From: an uncultured Lachnospiraceae bacterium
GTDB lineage: Bacteria; Bacillota; Clostridia; Lachnospirales; Lachnospiraceae
Length of the DNA stretch: 44,182 nt
Direction: 5' to 3'
Assembly: GCA_902767015.1 (NCBI GenBank)
Contig: CACXFV010000027.1
Span: 1 to 44,182, forward strand
Under the pieces are notes generated by a model, which was not told where the DNA came from, made no database searches, and saw only the letters and a list, made by a program, of their open reading frames with translations. Below are positions 17,018 through 24,935 of this stretch, piece by piece (within the stretch, counting starts at the first letter, position 1; every line of letters starts with the position of its first letter). The translations under genes and the position numbers were made by a program.

Positions 17018-17105
17018 TGTGGATAACTTTTGCGGACATAGGTTTTAAAACATGTCCAAAGGCATGAAAATAGGGTTATACACGTGGTTATCCACATTAT
17101 CCACA
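17018..17105. promoter_or_regulatory. Cluster of three perfect DnaA boxes
   Basis: The consensus DnaA box TTATCCACA occurs at 17088-17096 and again immediately at 17097-17105. Its exact reverse complement is at 17018-17026. A degenerate copy (TTATACACG) is at 17076-17084. The flanks are AT-rich up to 17393. No dnaA, dnaN or rpmH is present, so this is unlikely to be the main origin. It may titrate DnaA or let DnaA regulate hpf. Confidence 0.75.
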
Positions 17106-17192
17106 GCGAAAAAAGTCGAAGAATAATGGAAGACACATAATAGAATAGTGACATTTTGACAACTGAACTTTGACAGTATTGTATCTTTGTTC

Positions 17193-17265
17193 TTGAAGAT
17201 TATGAAGTCATATGTTATAATCATAGACATAGATAGTCAATAGAGATACGGATTGGCTATTTTGT
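17193..17265 (+). promoter_or_regulatory. hpf promoter followed at once by a terminator-like hairpin
   Basis: TTGAAG (17193-17198) - 17 bp - TATAAT (17216-17221) is a good promoter. Starting about 13 bases after the -10, ATAGTCAAT can pair with ATTGGCTAT (a 9-bp stem with one G-U pair and a 10-nt loop), then TTTTG. This could be a leader attenuator or produce a very short RNA. A 16-bp palindrome, GATATAACGTTATATC, lies further on at 17318-17333. Confidence 0.5.
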
Positions 17266-17393
17266 GATAATTTATAATATTTGAGATATCATTGCGTAAC
17301 TTTGGAAAGTTTATATTGATATAACGTTATATCGATTTAAAATGTATTTAGCATATTATGAATTGTCAATATTGGGAAAAGGAGATGGACAGC

Positions 17394-17921
17394 ATGAGAT
17401 ACGTAATAACAGGAAGAAACATTGATGTAACAGAGGGATTAAGAAACGCGGTACAGGAAAAGATAGGAAAGCTGGAAAAATACTTCACGGCAGATACGGA
17501 AGTACATGTAACACTTAGCGTAGAAAAGGAGAGGCAGAAGATAGAGGTTACCATACCTGTTAAGGGTAATATTATCAGATCAGAGCAGGTGAGCAGTGAT
17601 ATGTATGTATCTATTGATTTGGTAGAGGAGATTATTGAGAGACAGCTCAAGCGTTATAAGAACAAGATTATTGACAAGAAGCAGGCGAGAGAGAGTTTTA
17701 ATCAGGCCTATATAGATAAGGATTATGATGAGGATGATACCATTAAGATTATCAGGACGAAGAAGTTTGGTATTAAGCCTATGGATCCGGAGGAGGCCTG
17801 TGTTCAGATGGAATTATTAGGACATAATTTCTATGTATTTTCTAATTCTGAGACGGATGAGGTCAATGTAGTGTATAAGAGAAAAGGCAACACTTATGGA
17901 CTGATTGAGCCGGAATTTTAG
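17394..17921 (+). CDS. hpf: Ribosome hibernation promoting factor, long form
   Basis: A 175-residue HPF/RaiA protein that binds the 30S decoding region and pairs ribosomes into inactive 100S dimers. The N-terminal S30AE domain covers residues 1-100 (MRYVITGRNIDVTEGLRNAV, then EVHVTLSVEKERQKIEVTI). A linker leads to the C-terminal dimerisation domain (residues 125-175, KPMDPEEACVQMELLGHNFYVF and YGLIEPEF), typical of the long form. I start at the ATG at 17394, with AAGGAG 9 nt before. In-frame ATGs at 17358 and 17385 extend it without family similarity. The upstream region holds the DnaA-box cluster and a leader hairpin. Confidence 0.95.
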   Translation: MRYVITGRNIDVTEGLRNAVQEKIGKLEKYFTADTEVHVTLSVEKERQKIEVTIPVKGNIIRSEQVSSDMYVSIDLVEEIIERQLKRYKNKIIDKKQARESFNQAYIDKDYDEDDTIKIIRTKKFGIKPMDPEEACVQMELLGHNFYVFSNSETDEVNVVYKRKGNTYGLIEPEF

Positions 17922-17960
17922 AATAATAGTTTATATAAATTAGTTTTGTGTTGAGCGGGG

Positions 17961-18009
17961 ATACCGCCATGTATGGTCGTAAGGTTATGACATGCATGGC
18001 GGTATTTTA
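17961..18009 (+). terminator. Terminator of hpf
   Basis: ATACCGCCATG (17961-17971) pairs with CATGGCGGTAT (17995-18005), followed by TTTAT. The 23-nt loop is long and has a smaller internal pairing. Confidence 0.8.
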
Positions 18010-18114
18010 TGTCCCGGTGCAGATGCAGGTGCCGGTGAAAGTGGCAGTGCAAAGTATTTTGTAAATGGCGCGGCTGAAAGGTTACTCTTTTTTTGGTTTT
18101 TTTTACGGTAAATA

Positions 18115-18143
18115 TTGAATAAATCGGTTTTTAGTGTTACAAT
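18115..18143 (+). promoter_or_regulatory. Promoter of secA
   Basis: TTGAAT (18115-18120) - 17 bp - TACAAT (18138-18143), about 45 nt before the secA start. Confidence 0.65.
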
Positions 18144-18189
18144 AAAGCTTAAATGCAATTATTAACAATAGAAGATTAGGAGATTTATA

Positions 18190-20760
18190 ATGGGTCTTGT
18201 ATCAAAAGTGTTTGGAACACATAGCGAAAGAGAGATAAAAAGAATAAAACCTCTTATCAATAAGATTGTATCCTTGCGACCGGCGATGATGGAGCTTTCG
18301 GATGAACAGCTTAGAGATAAGACTGCTGAATTTAAGAAGAGATTGTCTGAAGGAGAGACATTAGATGATATTTTGCCGGAGGCATATGCGGTTGTTAGAG
18401 AGGCAGCCAGAAGAGTGCTCGGAACAGAGCACTATGAATGTCAGCTGATTGGTGGTATCATACTTCATCAGGGAAGAATTGCAGAGATGAAGACTGGTGA
18501 AGGTAAGACGCAGACATGTCTTTTGCCGGCATATTTGAATGCGTTGGCAGGCTTAGGGGTACATGTCGTGACCGTCAATGATTACCTTGCACATCGTGAT
18601 GCAGAATGGATGGGACAGGTACACAGATTTTTAGGTCTCACGGTCGGTGTGGTTCTTAACAGCATGGATAATGATGAGAGACGTGAGGCGTACAATTGCG
18701 ATATTACTTACATTACGAACAATGAGCTTGGATTTGATTATTTGAGAGATAATATGGTTATCTACAAAAACCAGTTGGTACAGAGAGGCTTACATTTTGC
18801 CATCGTGGATGAGGTTGACTCCGTTTTGATTGACGAGGCGAGAACACCGCTTATTATTTCAGGACAGAGTGGTAAGTCTACCAAGCTGTATGAGACTTGT
18901 GATATATTGGCACGTCAGTTGAAGCGAGGTACAGAGAGCGCAGAGCTTACCAAGATGGCAGCCATTATGAAAGAAGAGATAGAGGAGAACGGCGACTTCA
19001 TCGTCAATGAGAAGGATAAGGTAGTGAATCTCACGGCAGAGGGTGTGAGAAAGGTAGAGAAGTTCTTCAGTATTGAGAACCTTGCTGATCCGGAGAATCT
19101 TGAGATTCAGCATAATATTATTCTTGCGTTGCGCGCCAACTATCTGATGTTTAAAGATAAAGATTATGTGGTGAAGGACGATGAAGTGCTGATTGTAGAC
19201 GAATTTACAGGACGTATCATGCCGGGAAGGCGTTATTCTGACGGTCTTCATCAGGCAATAGAGGCGAAGGAGCATGTGAAAGTTAAGAGAGAGAGCAAGA
19301 CACTTGCCACAATTACTTTCCAGAATTTCTTCAACAAGTATGAGAAAAAATGTGGTATGACGGGTACTGCCCTTACCGAGGAGCAGGAATTTAGGAATAT
19401 TTACGGAATGGATGTTGTAGAGGTTCCTACGAATAAGCCGATTGCGAGAAAGGATTTGCCGGATTCGGTATATACCACGAAGAAAGGTAAATTAAGTGCC
19501 ATTGTAAGAGAGATAGTAGAGACGAATAAGACAGGACAACCTGTACTGGTAGGTACGATTACCATTGAGGCATCTGAGGAATTAAGTAATCTTCTCAAGA
19601 AGCAGGGCGTACAGCATAAGGTATTGAATGCCAAGTTCCATGAATTAGAGGCGGAAATCGTGGCACAGGCAGGTACTTTTGGTGCAGTTACCATAGCTAC
19701 TAATATGGCAGGTCGTGGTACAGATATCAAGCTGGATGAGAAGTCCAGAGAAGCAGGAGGACTCAAGATTATCGGTACTGAGCGACATGAGTCGAGACGT
19801 ATTGATAATCAGTTGAGAGGTCGTTCCGGAAGACAGGGAGATCCTGGTGTGTCCCAGTTCTTCATCTCGTTAGAGGATGATTTGATGAGACTGTTCGGTT
19901 CTGAGAAATTGATGTCAACCTTTAGAGCGTTGGGTATCAAGGATGATGAGCCGATTGAACATAATATGCTTTCTAATACGATTGAGAGAGCACAGAAGAA
20001 GATTGAGGGCAACAATTATGGTATCAGAAAGAATCTGTTAGAGTATGATCAGGTCATGAATGAGCAGAGAGAGACGATTTATGCAGAGCGTCTGAGAGTA
20101 TTGAATGGCGATAATATGCGCGATTCTATCTATAAAATGATAACAGATGTTGTGGAAAGTGCGGCAGATATGTGTATTTCCGCAGACCAGTCTGCGGAAG
20201 AGTGGGATTTGATAGAGCTCAACGAGCTGTTATTGCCGATATTCCCATTTGATATGATTACATTAACGGACGAGCAGAAGGCAACCTTTAAAAAAGCGCA
20301 GATGGTTCAGTATTTGAAAGAGAAGGCTGTCAAGCTGTATGAGGCGAAGGAAGCGGAATTTCCGGAGCAGGAGCAGATTAGAGAGCTTGAGCGTGTCATT
20401 TTGCTGAAGGTAATCGATAGAAAGTGGATGGATCACATTGATGATATGGATCAATTACGACAGGGAATTGGTCTTCAAGCATATGGTCAGAGAGACCCAC
20501 TGGTAGAGTACAAGATGACCGGATATGATATGTTCAACGAGATGACAGAGGGTATCAAGGAGGATACAGTGAAGCTTCTTCTGCATGTCAAGGTAGAACA
20601 GAAGATAGAGAGAGAACAGGTGGCGAAGGTTACAGGAACCAATAAGGATGACACATCTGTACGAGCACCTAAGAAGCGTGAATTTGAAAAGATATATCCA
20701 AACGATCCGTGTCCGTGTGGCAGCGGTAAGAAATATAAACAGTGTTGTGGAAGAAGGTGA
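18190..20760 (+). CDS. secA: Preprotein translocase ATPase SecA
   Basis: The 856-residue motor that drives secreted proteins through SecYEG. Visible marks are Walker [10 protein letters not shown] near residues 101-109, Walker [15 protein letters not shown] near 207, the preprotein cross-linking region, the helicase motif [12 protein letters not shown], and [10 protein letters not shown]. The C-terminal zinc site is [14 protein letters not shown]. Length and domain order are normal. An AGATTAGGAG site precedes the ATG. prfB begins 5 nt after the stop, the usual secA-prfB arrangement of Firmicutes. It would export the NlpC/P60, cohesin and Ig-repeat proteins in this window. Confidence 0.98.
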   Translation: MGLVSKVFGTHSEREIKRIKPLINKIVSLRPAMMELSDEQLRDKTAEFKKRLSEGETLDDILPEAYAVVREAARRVLGTEHYECQLIGGIILHQGRIAEMKTGEGKTQTCLLPAYLNALAGLGVHVVTVNDYLAHRDAEWMGQVHRFLGLTVGVVLNSMDNDERREAYNCDITYITNNELGFDYLRDNMVIYKNQLVQRGLHFAIVDEVDSVLIDEARTPLIISGQSGKSTKLYETCDILARQLKRGTESAELTKMAAIMKEEIEENGDFIVNEKDKVVNLTAEGVRKVEKFFSIENLADPENLEIQHNIILALRANYLMFKDKDYVVKDDEVLIVDEFTGRIMPGRRYSDGLHQAIEAKEHVKVKRESKTLATITFQNFFNKYEKKCGMTGTALTEEQEFRNIYGMDVVEVPTNKPIARKDLPDSVYTTKKGKLSAIVREIVETNKTGQPVLVGTITIEASEELSNLLKKQGVQHKVLNAKFHELEAEIVAQAGTFGAVTIATNMAGRGTDIKLDEKSREAGGLKIIGTERHESRRIDNQLRGRSGRQGDPGVSQFFISLEDDLMRLFGSEKLMSTFRALGIKDDEPIEHNMLSNTIERAQKKIEGNNYGIRKNLLEYDQVMNEQRETIYAERLRVLNGDNMRDSIYKMITDVVESAADMCISADQSAEEWDLIELNELLLPIFPFDMITLTDEQKATFKKAQMVQYLKEKAVKLYEAKEAEFPEQEQIRELERVILLKVIDRKWMDHIDDMDQLRQGIGLQAYGQRDPLVEYKMTGYDMFNEMTEGIKEDTVKLLLHVKVEQKIEREQVAKVTGTNKDDTSVRAPKKREFEKIYPNDPCPCGSGKKYKQCCGRR

Positions 20761-20764
20761 TTAA

Positions 20765-21875
20765 GTGGTAGAATTAGATCAGTACAAATATGACCTTTTA
20801 CAATATGAGAGTCCACTTAAAGAATTGAGGGATTCACTTTGACCTTGCTAACAAGGAACAGAAGATAGAAGAATTAGAAAAACTGATGGAGGCACCTGAT
20901 TTTTGGAATGATGCCGATAAGGCACAGAAAAAGATGGTTGAGCTTAAGAGTCTTAAGGGAGATATTGAAAGATATCACCGACTTGAGAATCAGTTTGAAG
21001 ATATTAAGACGCTGATTGAGATGGGCTATGAAGAAAATGATGTAGCCATTGTGGCAGAGGTGGGGGAAGAGCTGAAGAGTTTTCAGGTGGATTTTGACGA
21101 ACTGAGAGTCAGCACGTTACTGGCGGATGAATACGATGGCAATGGTGCTATATTAACATTACATGCCGGTGCCGGAGGAACAGAGTCCTGTGACTGGGCA
21201 GGGATGCTTGCCAGAATGTACCGGAGATACGCAGAGAAAAAGGGGTATGAGGTTGAAGTGTTGGATTTCCTCGATGGTGATGAGGCGGGAATCAAGTCGA
21301 TTACCATGCAGATTAACGGAAGAAATGCATACGGCTATCTAAAGTCAGAGAAGGGAGTACACAGACTGGTACGAATATCACCCTTCAATGCAGCGGGAAA
21401 GCGGCAGACTTCATTTGCATCCTGTGATGTAATGCCGGATATTGAAGAAGAGATTGATATTGAGATTAATGATGATGATTTAAAGATTGACACATACAGG
21501 AGCAGCGGCGCAGGCGGTCAGCATATTAATAAGACCTCATCAGCAGTGAGAATCACGCATCTTCCTACGGGAATAGTGGTACAATGTCAGAATGAGCGCT
21601 CGCAATTTCAGAATAAGGATAAGGCGATGCAGATGTTAAAAGCAAAGCTGTATCTGATGAAAAAAACAGAGAATGAAGAAAAGGCATCCGGTATCAGGGG
21701 AGAAGTCAAAGACATTAATTTCGGCAACCAGATACGCTCCTATGTGATGCAGCCATATACCATGGTAAAAGATCACAGAACAAACTTTGAGACTGGCAAT
21801 GTACAGGCAGTTTTAGATGGAGATTTGGACTCACTGATTGGTGCATACCTTAAGTGGAATAGTCTTAAGGATTGA
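20765..21875 (+). CDS. prfB: Peptide chain release factor 2, with programmed +1 frameshift
   Basis: Ends translation at UGA and UAA. The gene is split: codons 1-25 run from the GTG at 20765 to an in-frame TGA at 20840-20842. Translation continues in the +1 frame from 20841 to 21875, giving 369 residues. The slip site CTT TGA C has the internal Shine-Dalgarno-like AGGG upstream, the classic autoregulatory layout. The RF2 tripeptide SPF falls at residues 205-207 and the catalytic GGQ at 250-252, the same numbers as in E. coli RF2. The GTG start is preceded by AAGGTG. It is closely linked to secA. A plain open-frame search finds only an internal ATG at 20886 and misses the N-terminus. Confidence 0.96.
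20834..20843 (+). promoter_or_regulatory. Programmed +1 frameshift site of prfB
   Basis: CTT TGA C is read as Leu-Asp after the ribosome slips forward one base. The stop codon is UGA, the codon RF2 itself reads, so low RF2 raises frameshifting. The AGGG stimulator lies about 6 nt before the slippery codon. Confidence 0.93.
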
Positions 21876-21914
21876 TAAAGATAAAATGCTATATATGTAA
21901 ATGGAGGAATGCAT

Positions 21915-22379
21915 ATGACAGAAATTAAGCCCATAGTTTTTAAAGTTGGAAATGAGGAATATGGTGTCGATATAGGCATTGTGCGAGGTATCGAAAAGGT
22001 ATTGCCTGTTACCCCAATACACAAGGCAAATAAGAATGTAAAGGGAATCATTAATCTCAGAGGAGAAGTAATCCCTCTGTATAGTCTGCGCAGAAAATTC
22101 GATATGCCTGATGCACAGTATACAGATAATACCAAGTTTATTGTGATTAAGACGAAAGAGTTGCAGCTTGCGTTGGAGGTTGATTCCGTAGGAGAAATAC
22201 AGGCGGTTCCGGATAACAGTGTTTTTGAGATGCCGAAGATATTAAAGACGGAGGATACAAAGCATTACGACAAGATTATAGATGTTAATAACAGAATTGT
22301 TGTTATGTTGAATGTGAATAAGCTTCTCACCAAAGAGGAAACAACCGAGTTAAAAGATGCACTTGAGGAGCTGGAATAA
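21915..22379 (+). CDS. cheW: CheW-like chemotaxis coupling protein
   Basis: A 154-residue protein with a single CheW domain. It joins chemoreceptors to the CheA kinase at the cell pole. Recognisable parts are the opening IVFKVGNEEYGVDIGIVRGI, the central NVKGIINLRGEVIPLYSLR and the ending RIVVMLNVNKLL. No cheA, receptor or flagellar gene is near, so it is a detached chemotaxis gene and suggests a motile organism. The GGAGG site at 21903-21907 fits the ATG at 21915 (7-nt spacing) better than the ATG at 21909. It lies 40 nt after prfB, probably in the same transcript. Confidence 0.88.
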   Translation: MTEIKPIVFKVGNEEYGVDIGIVRGIEKVLPVTPIHKANKNVKGIINLRGEVIPLYSLRRKFDMPDAQYTDNTKFIVIKTKELQLALEVDSVGEIQAVPDNSVFEMPKILKTEDTKHYDKIIDVNNRIVVMLNVNKLLTKEETTELKDALEELE

Positions 22380-22399
22380 TTGTTTTTGAGGTTAGGCTG

Positions 22400-22843
22400 A
22401 TGTCAGAAGAGAATAAGTATTATGTTCTAAAAAAGAAAGCAGTGCCTGAGGTCTTACAGAAGGTGGTGGAGGCAAAGAGGCTGTTAGAGTCTGAGCAGGT
22501 GATGTCTGTGCAGGAGGCAGTAGAGATTACCGGAATAAGCAGAAGCTCCTTCTATAAATATAAAGATGATATATTTCCTTTTCATGATAATGCCAGAGGA
22601 AAGACAATTACCTTTGTATTACAAATGAATGATGAACCGGGACTTTTGTCGGGTGTGCTTAAGCTGATAGCAGATTATAATGCGAACATTCTTACAATAC
22701 ACCAGACAATTCCCATCAATGGAGTGGCCACGTTGACACTAAGTGTGGATGTTGGACCTAATACAGGCAATGTGTCCGAAATGATTAATGCGATAGAGAC
22801 GGAAAAAGGGATACATTATTTGAAGATATTGGCTAGGGACTAA
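22400..22843 (+). CDS. ACT domain protein, PheB/UPF0735 type
   Basis: A 147-residue protein with an N-terminal helix-turn-helix-like segment (QEAVEITGISRSSFYKYKDD, around residues 38-58) and a C-terminal ACT domain (around 70-145). The ACT part is recognised by TFVLQMNDEPGLLSGVLKLI and the conserved NILTIHQTIP. ACT domains bind amino acids, so it is likely an amino-acid-responsive regulator. In Bacillus the relative PheB sits beside pheA. Here homoserine dehydrogenase follows, so the ligand may be threonine, methionine or another aspartate-family product; this is inference from position. Confidence 0.85.
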   Translation: MSEENKYYVLKKKAVPEVLQKVVEAKRLLESEQVMSVQEAVEITGISRSSFYKYKDDIFPFHDNARGKTITFVLQMNDEPGLLSGVLKLIADYNANILTIHQTIPINGVATLTLSVDVGPNTGNVSEMINAIETEKGIHYLKILARD

Positions 22844-23060
22844 ATAACGTGTGCTTGGGCACACGTTATTCAGAGAATTTGCAAGGCAAATTCTCCGCAA
22901 AAACAGAGAGAAAATAATCTTCCGCAAAGGATAGGGAGGAAATAATTCTCCACAAAGGATAGGAAGAAAATGGTAGTGTGCATGAAGCGTACATTATTCA
23001 GAGAATAAAAATGTTTACTGATAGGAAAGGATATCACGTAGTGATAAAAAGGTTTTTGAG
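22844..23060 (+). repeat. Repeat-rich leader between the ACT gene and hom
   Basis: Two hairpins open the region: AATAACGTGTG with CACACGTTATT (22846-22873) and GAGAATTTGC with GCAAATTCTC (about 22873-22896). Neither is followed by a T run. Three imperfect 27-28-bp tandem units follow at 22891-22917, 22918-22945 and 22946-22973. The GTGTGC...TTATTCAGAGAAT block of the first part recurs at about 22976-23007. A short hairpin, TATCAC-GTA-GTGATA, sits just before the hom ribosome site. Confidence 0.6.
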
Positions 23061-24275
23061 ATGATCAATATAGCAGTTTTGGGTTACGGCACAGTGGGTT
23101 CAGGTGTTGTGGAGGTAATCAGAACCAATGGACAGATAATTGATAAGAATGCCGGACAGAACATCAATGTAAAATACGTACTTGATTTGAGAGAGTTTCC
23201 GGGAGATCCTGTGATGGATATTCTGGTACATGATTATGATGTGATTCTAAATGATCCTGAAGTAGAGGTGATTGCAGAGGTGATGGGAGGCGTCGAGCCG
23301 GCATATACCTTTGTAAAGTCAGCACTTGAAAAAGGAAAGAGTGTGTGTACGTCAAATAAGGAGTTAGTTGCCAAGCATGGTCCGGAGCTGTTAAGAATTG
23401 CGGCTGCCCACAACAGGAACTTTATGTTTGAGGCAAGCGTCGGGGGAGGAATCCCTATTATCAGACCTTTAAATAATGCCATCACTGCGGATAAGATTAA
23501 CAGTATTACCGGTATTTTAAATGGTACCACCAATTATATTTTGACGAAGATGTGCAAAGAGGGGCTTGATTTTGATGCAGTATTAAAGGAAGCACAGGAG
23601 TTAGGATATGCCGAGCGTAATCCGTCTGCAGATGTGGATGGCTTTGATGCCTGCCGTAAGATTGCCATTCTCTGCTCACTGGCCTATGGCAAGAATGTCA
23701 ATTATGAGAATATCTATACAGAGGGAATTACAAAGATTACAGATATTGATTTTAAATATGCCAACAAGCTCGGTCGCTCTGTCAAGTTATTTGGTAAAGC
23801 GGAGCACACAGAGGGACAGTTTTATGTGTTTGTAACACCTGTAATGATAGACGACACACATCCGCTGTTTAGCGTCAATGGTGTATTTAATGCGATTCTG
23901 GTTAATGGTAATGTGCTGGGAGATGTGATGTTTTATGGAAGCGGTGCAGGAAAGCTGCCTACAGCAAGTGCTGTTGTATCAGATATCGTAGATGCGGTAA
24001 GAAATCTTAATCATAATATACCTGTGGAGTGGTCGGCGGAAGAACTTGAACTATCCGATATCAGGTCGTCAAAAAAACGTTTCTTTGTGCGGTTAAGCGG
24101 AGATACGCAGGCAAGAGCAGAGGAAGTAAAAGCAGCGTTTGGCGATGTTGAGTTCATCAGCGTTGAGGGTGTAGAAAACGAATTTGCATTTATAACGGAC
24201 ATTATAAGTGAAGCAGATTATGAGGAAAAAGCATCAAAACTGAACGGAATCATTACAAGAATCAGAATGGAGTAA
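23061..24275 (+). CDS. hom: Homoserine dehydrogenase
   Basis: Reduces aspartate semialdehyde to homoserine, the branch point to threonine and methionine. The 404-residue product has the NAD(P) loop VLGYGTVGSG at residues 7-16. The catalytic domain contains GGGIPIIRPLNNA and ILNGTTNYILTKM, then NPSADVDGFDACRKIAILCS. A C-terminal ACT domain (about residues 330-404) is expected to bind threonine for feedback inhibition. Length is normal for the ACT-bearing form. An AAAAAGG site lies 8 nt before the ATG. The upstream repeats and hairpins may regulate it. Confidence 0.97.
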   Translation: MINIAVLGYGTVGSGVVEVIRTNGQIIDKNAGQNINVKYVLDLREFPGDPVMDILVHDYDVILNDPEVEVIAEVMGGVEPAYTFVKSALEKGKSVCTSNKELVAKHGPELLRIAAAHNRNFMFEASVGGGIPIIRPLNNAITADKINSITGILNGTTNYILTKMCKEGLDFDAVLKEAQELGYAERNPSADVDGFDACRKIAILCSLAYGKNVNYENIYTEGITKITDIDFKYANKLGRSVKLFGKAEHTEGQFYVFVTPVMIDDTHPLFSVNGVFNAILVNGNVLGDVMFYGSGAGKLPTASAVVSDIVDAVRNLNHNIPVEWSAEELELSDIRSSKKRFFVRLSGDTQARAEEVKAAFGDVEFISVEGVENEFAFITDIISEADYEEKASKLNGIITRIRME

Positions 24276-24306
24276 TGATAAAAGGTATGTAAAATAAAAG
24301 ATAAAT

Positions 24307-24361
24307 GCAAAAAGGTATTTGTTCCTGCAGATTAAATCTACAGGAACAAATACCTTTTTGC
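24307..24361. terminator. Long bidirectional terminator after hom
   Basis: A perfect 21-bp stem (24307-24327 with 24341-24361) has a 13-nt loop, an A5 run on its left arm and a T5 run on its right arm. It can end hom and the convergent metalloprotease-like gene. Confidence 0.92.
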
Positions 24362-24415
24362 TATCTTGTCATGCAACACCGCCGCCAAGGAACAGATGGA
24401 ACTGTCGGCACTTAC

Positions 24416-24910
24416 CTACCGTCCTAAATCAATATGACTTCCGGCAATGGCATCCGATTCGAGCTGCTTTTTGTTGGCTTCATATGGGTTATCAGTGTTA
24501 TATTTAATCTGCGTATTTGTCAAACCGCCTGCCACATAAGACCTGCCGCATTCAGGACATACAGAGGTAGAAAGTGACACAGAGCAGTTGATAACCTTGC
24601 CGTCATCAGTAGCAGCCTTGGAATAGGCATTTGACACATGCTCTTGCTCATGAGCCCTGACTTTTGCAGCAGATTCCTGTGGAGAGATATGACCTGGCGC
24701 CTTAAAAGACACCATCTCATCTGAACCATCTTTATATTTTCTGTTGGCACATGTTTCACATTCGATAATGCCGGCACGCTTTAATGACTTAATTTCTGCA
24801 CTGTTTGCATCGACATTTCCGGAGCTTTCGATGCGCGCGGCTGCCATAGGATTTTCACGCATAATCTTATTCAATTCTGAGTTAGCTGAAATATTTTCGA
24901 TTCCATTCAT
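24416..24910 (-). CDS. Putative metalloprotease-like zinc protein with HEQEH motif
   Basis: A 164-residue protein without signal peptide or membrane segment. It has the order CETC (a CxxC), then an HExxH-type motif HEQEH within AAKVRAHEQEHVSNAYSKA, then CPECG (a second CxxC). The HEQEHV stretch recalls SprA-related putative metalloproteases. The four cysteines could form a separate zinc site. The N-terminus (MNGIENISANSELNKIM) is polar. I start at the ATG at 24910, preceded by AGGTG. An upstream GTG at 24919 overlaps that site. It lies 25 nt downstream of tex and may share its transcript. Catalytic activity is inferred from the motif only. Confidence 0.65.
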   Translation of the reverse strand: MNGIENISANSELNKIMRENPMAAARIESSGNVDANSAEIKSLKRAGIIECETCANRKYKDGSDEMVSFKAPGHISPQESAAKVRAHEQEHVSNAYSKAATDDGKVINCSVSLSTSVCPECGRSYVAGGLTNTQIKYNTDNPYEANKKQLESDAIAGSHIDLGR

Positions 24911-24935
24911 ATATATCACCTAAACCTTTCATTTA

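Noticed and set aside
17018-17393. Main chromosomal origin
   Set aside because: DnaA boxes are present, but dnaA, dnaN, rpmH, gyrB and their usual order are absent.
20886-21875. Truncated RF2 starting at an internal ATG
   Set aside because: The full protein is recovered by the classic +1 frameshift from the GTG at 20765, and the SPF and GGQ positions then match E. coli numbering.
22891-22973. CRISPR array
   Set aside because: Units are contiguous and imperfect, with no unique spacers and no cas genes.
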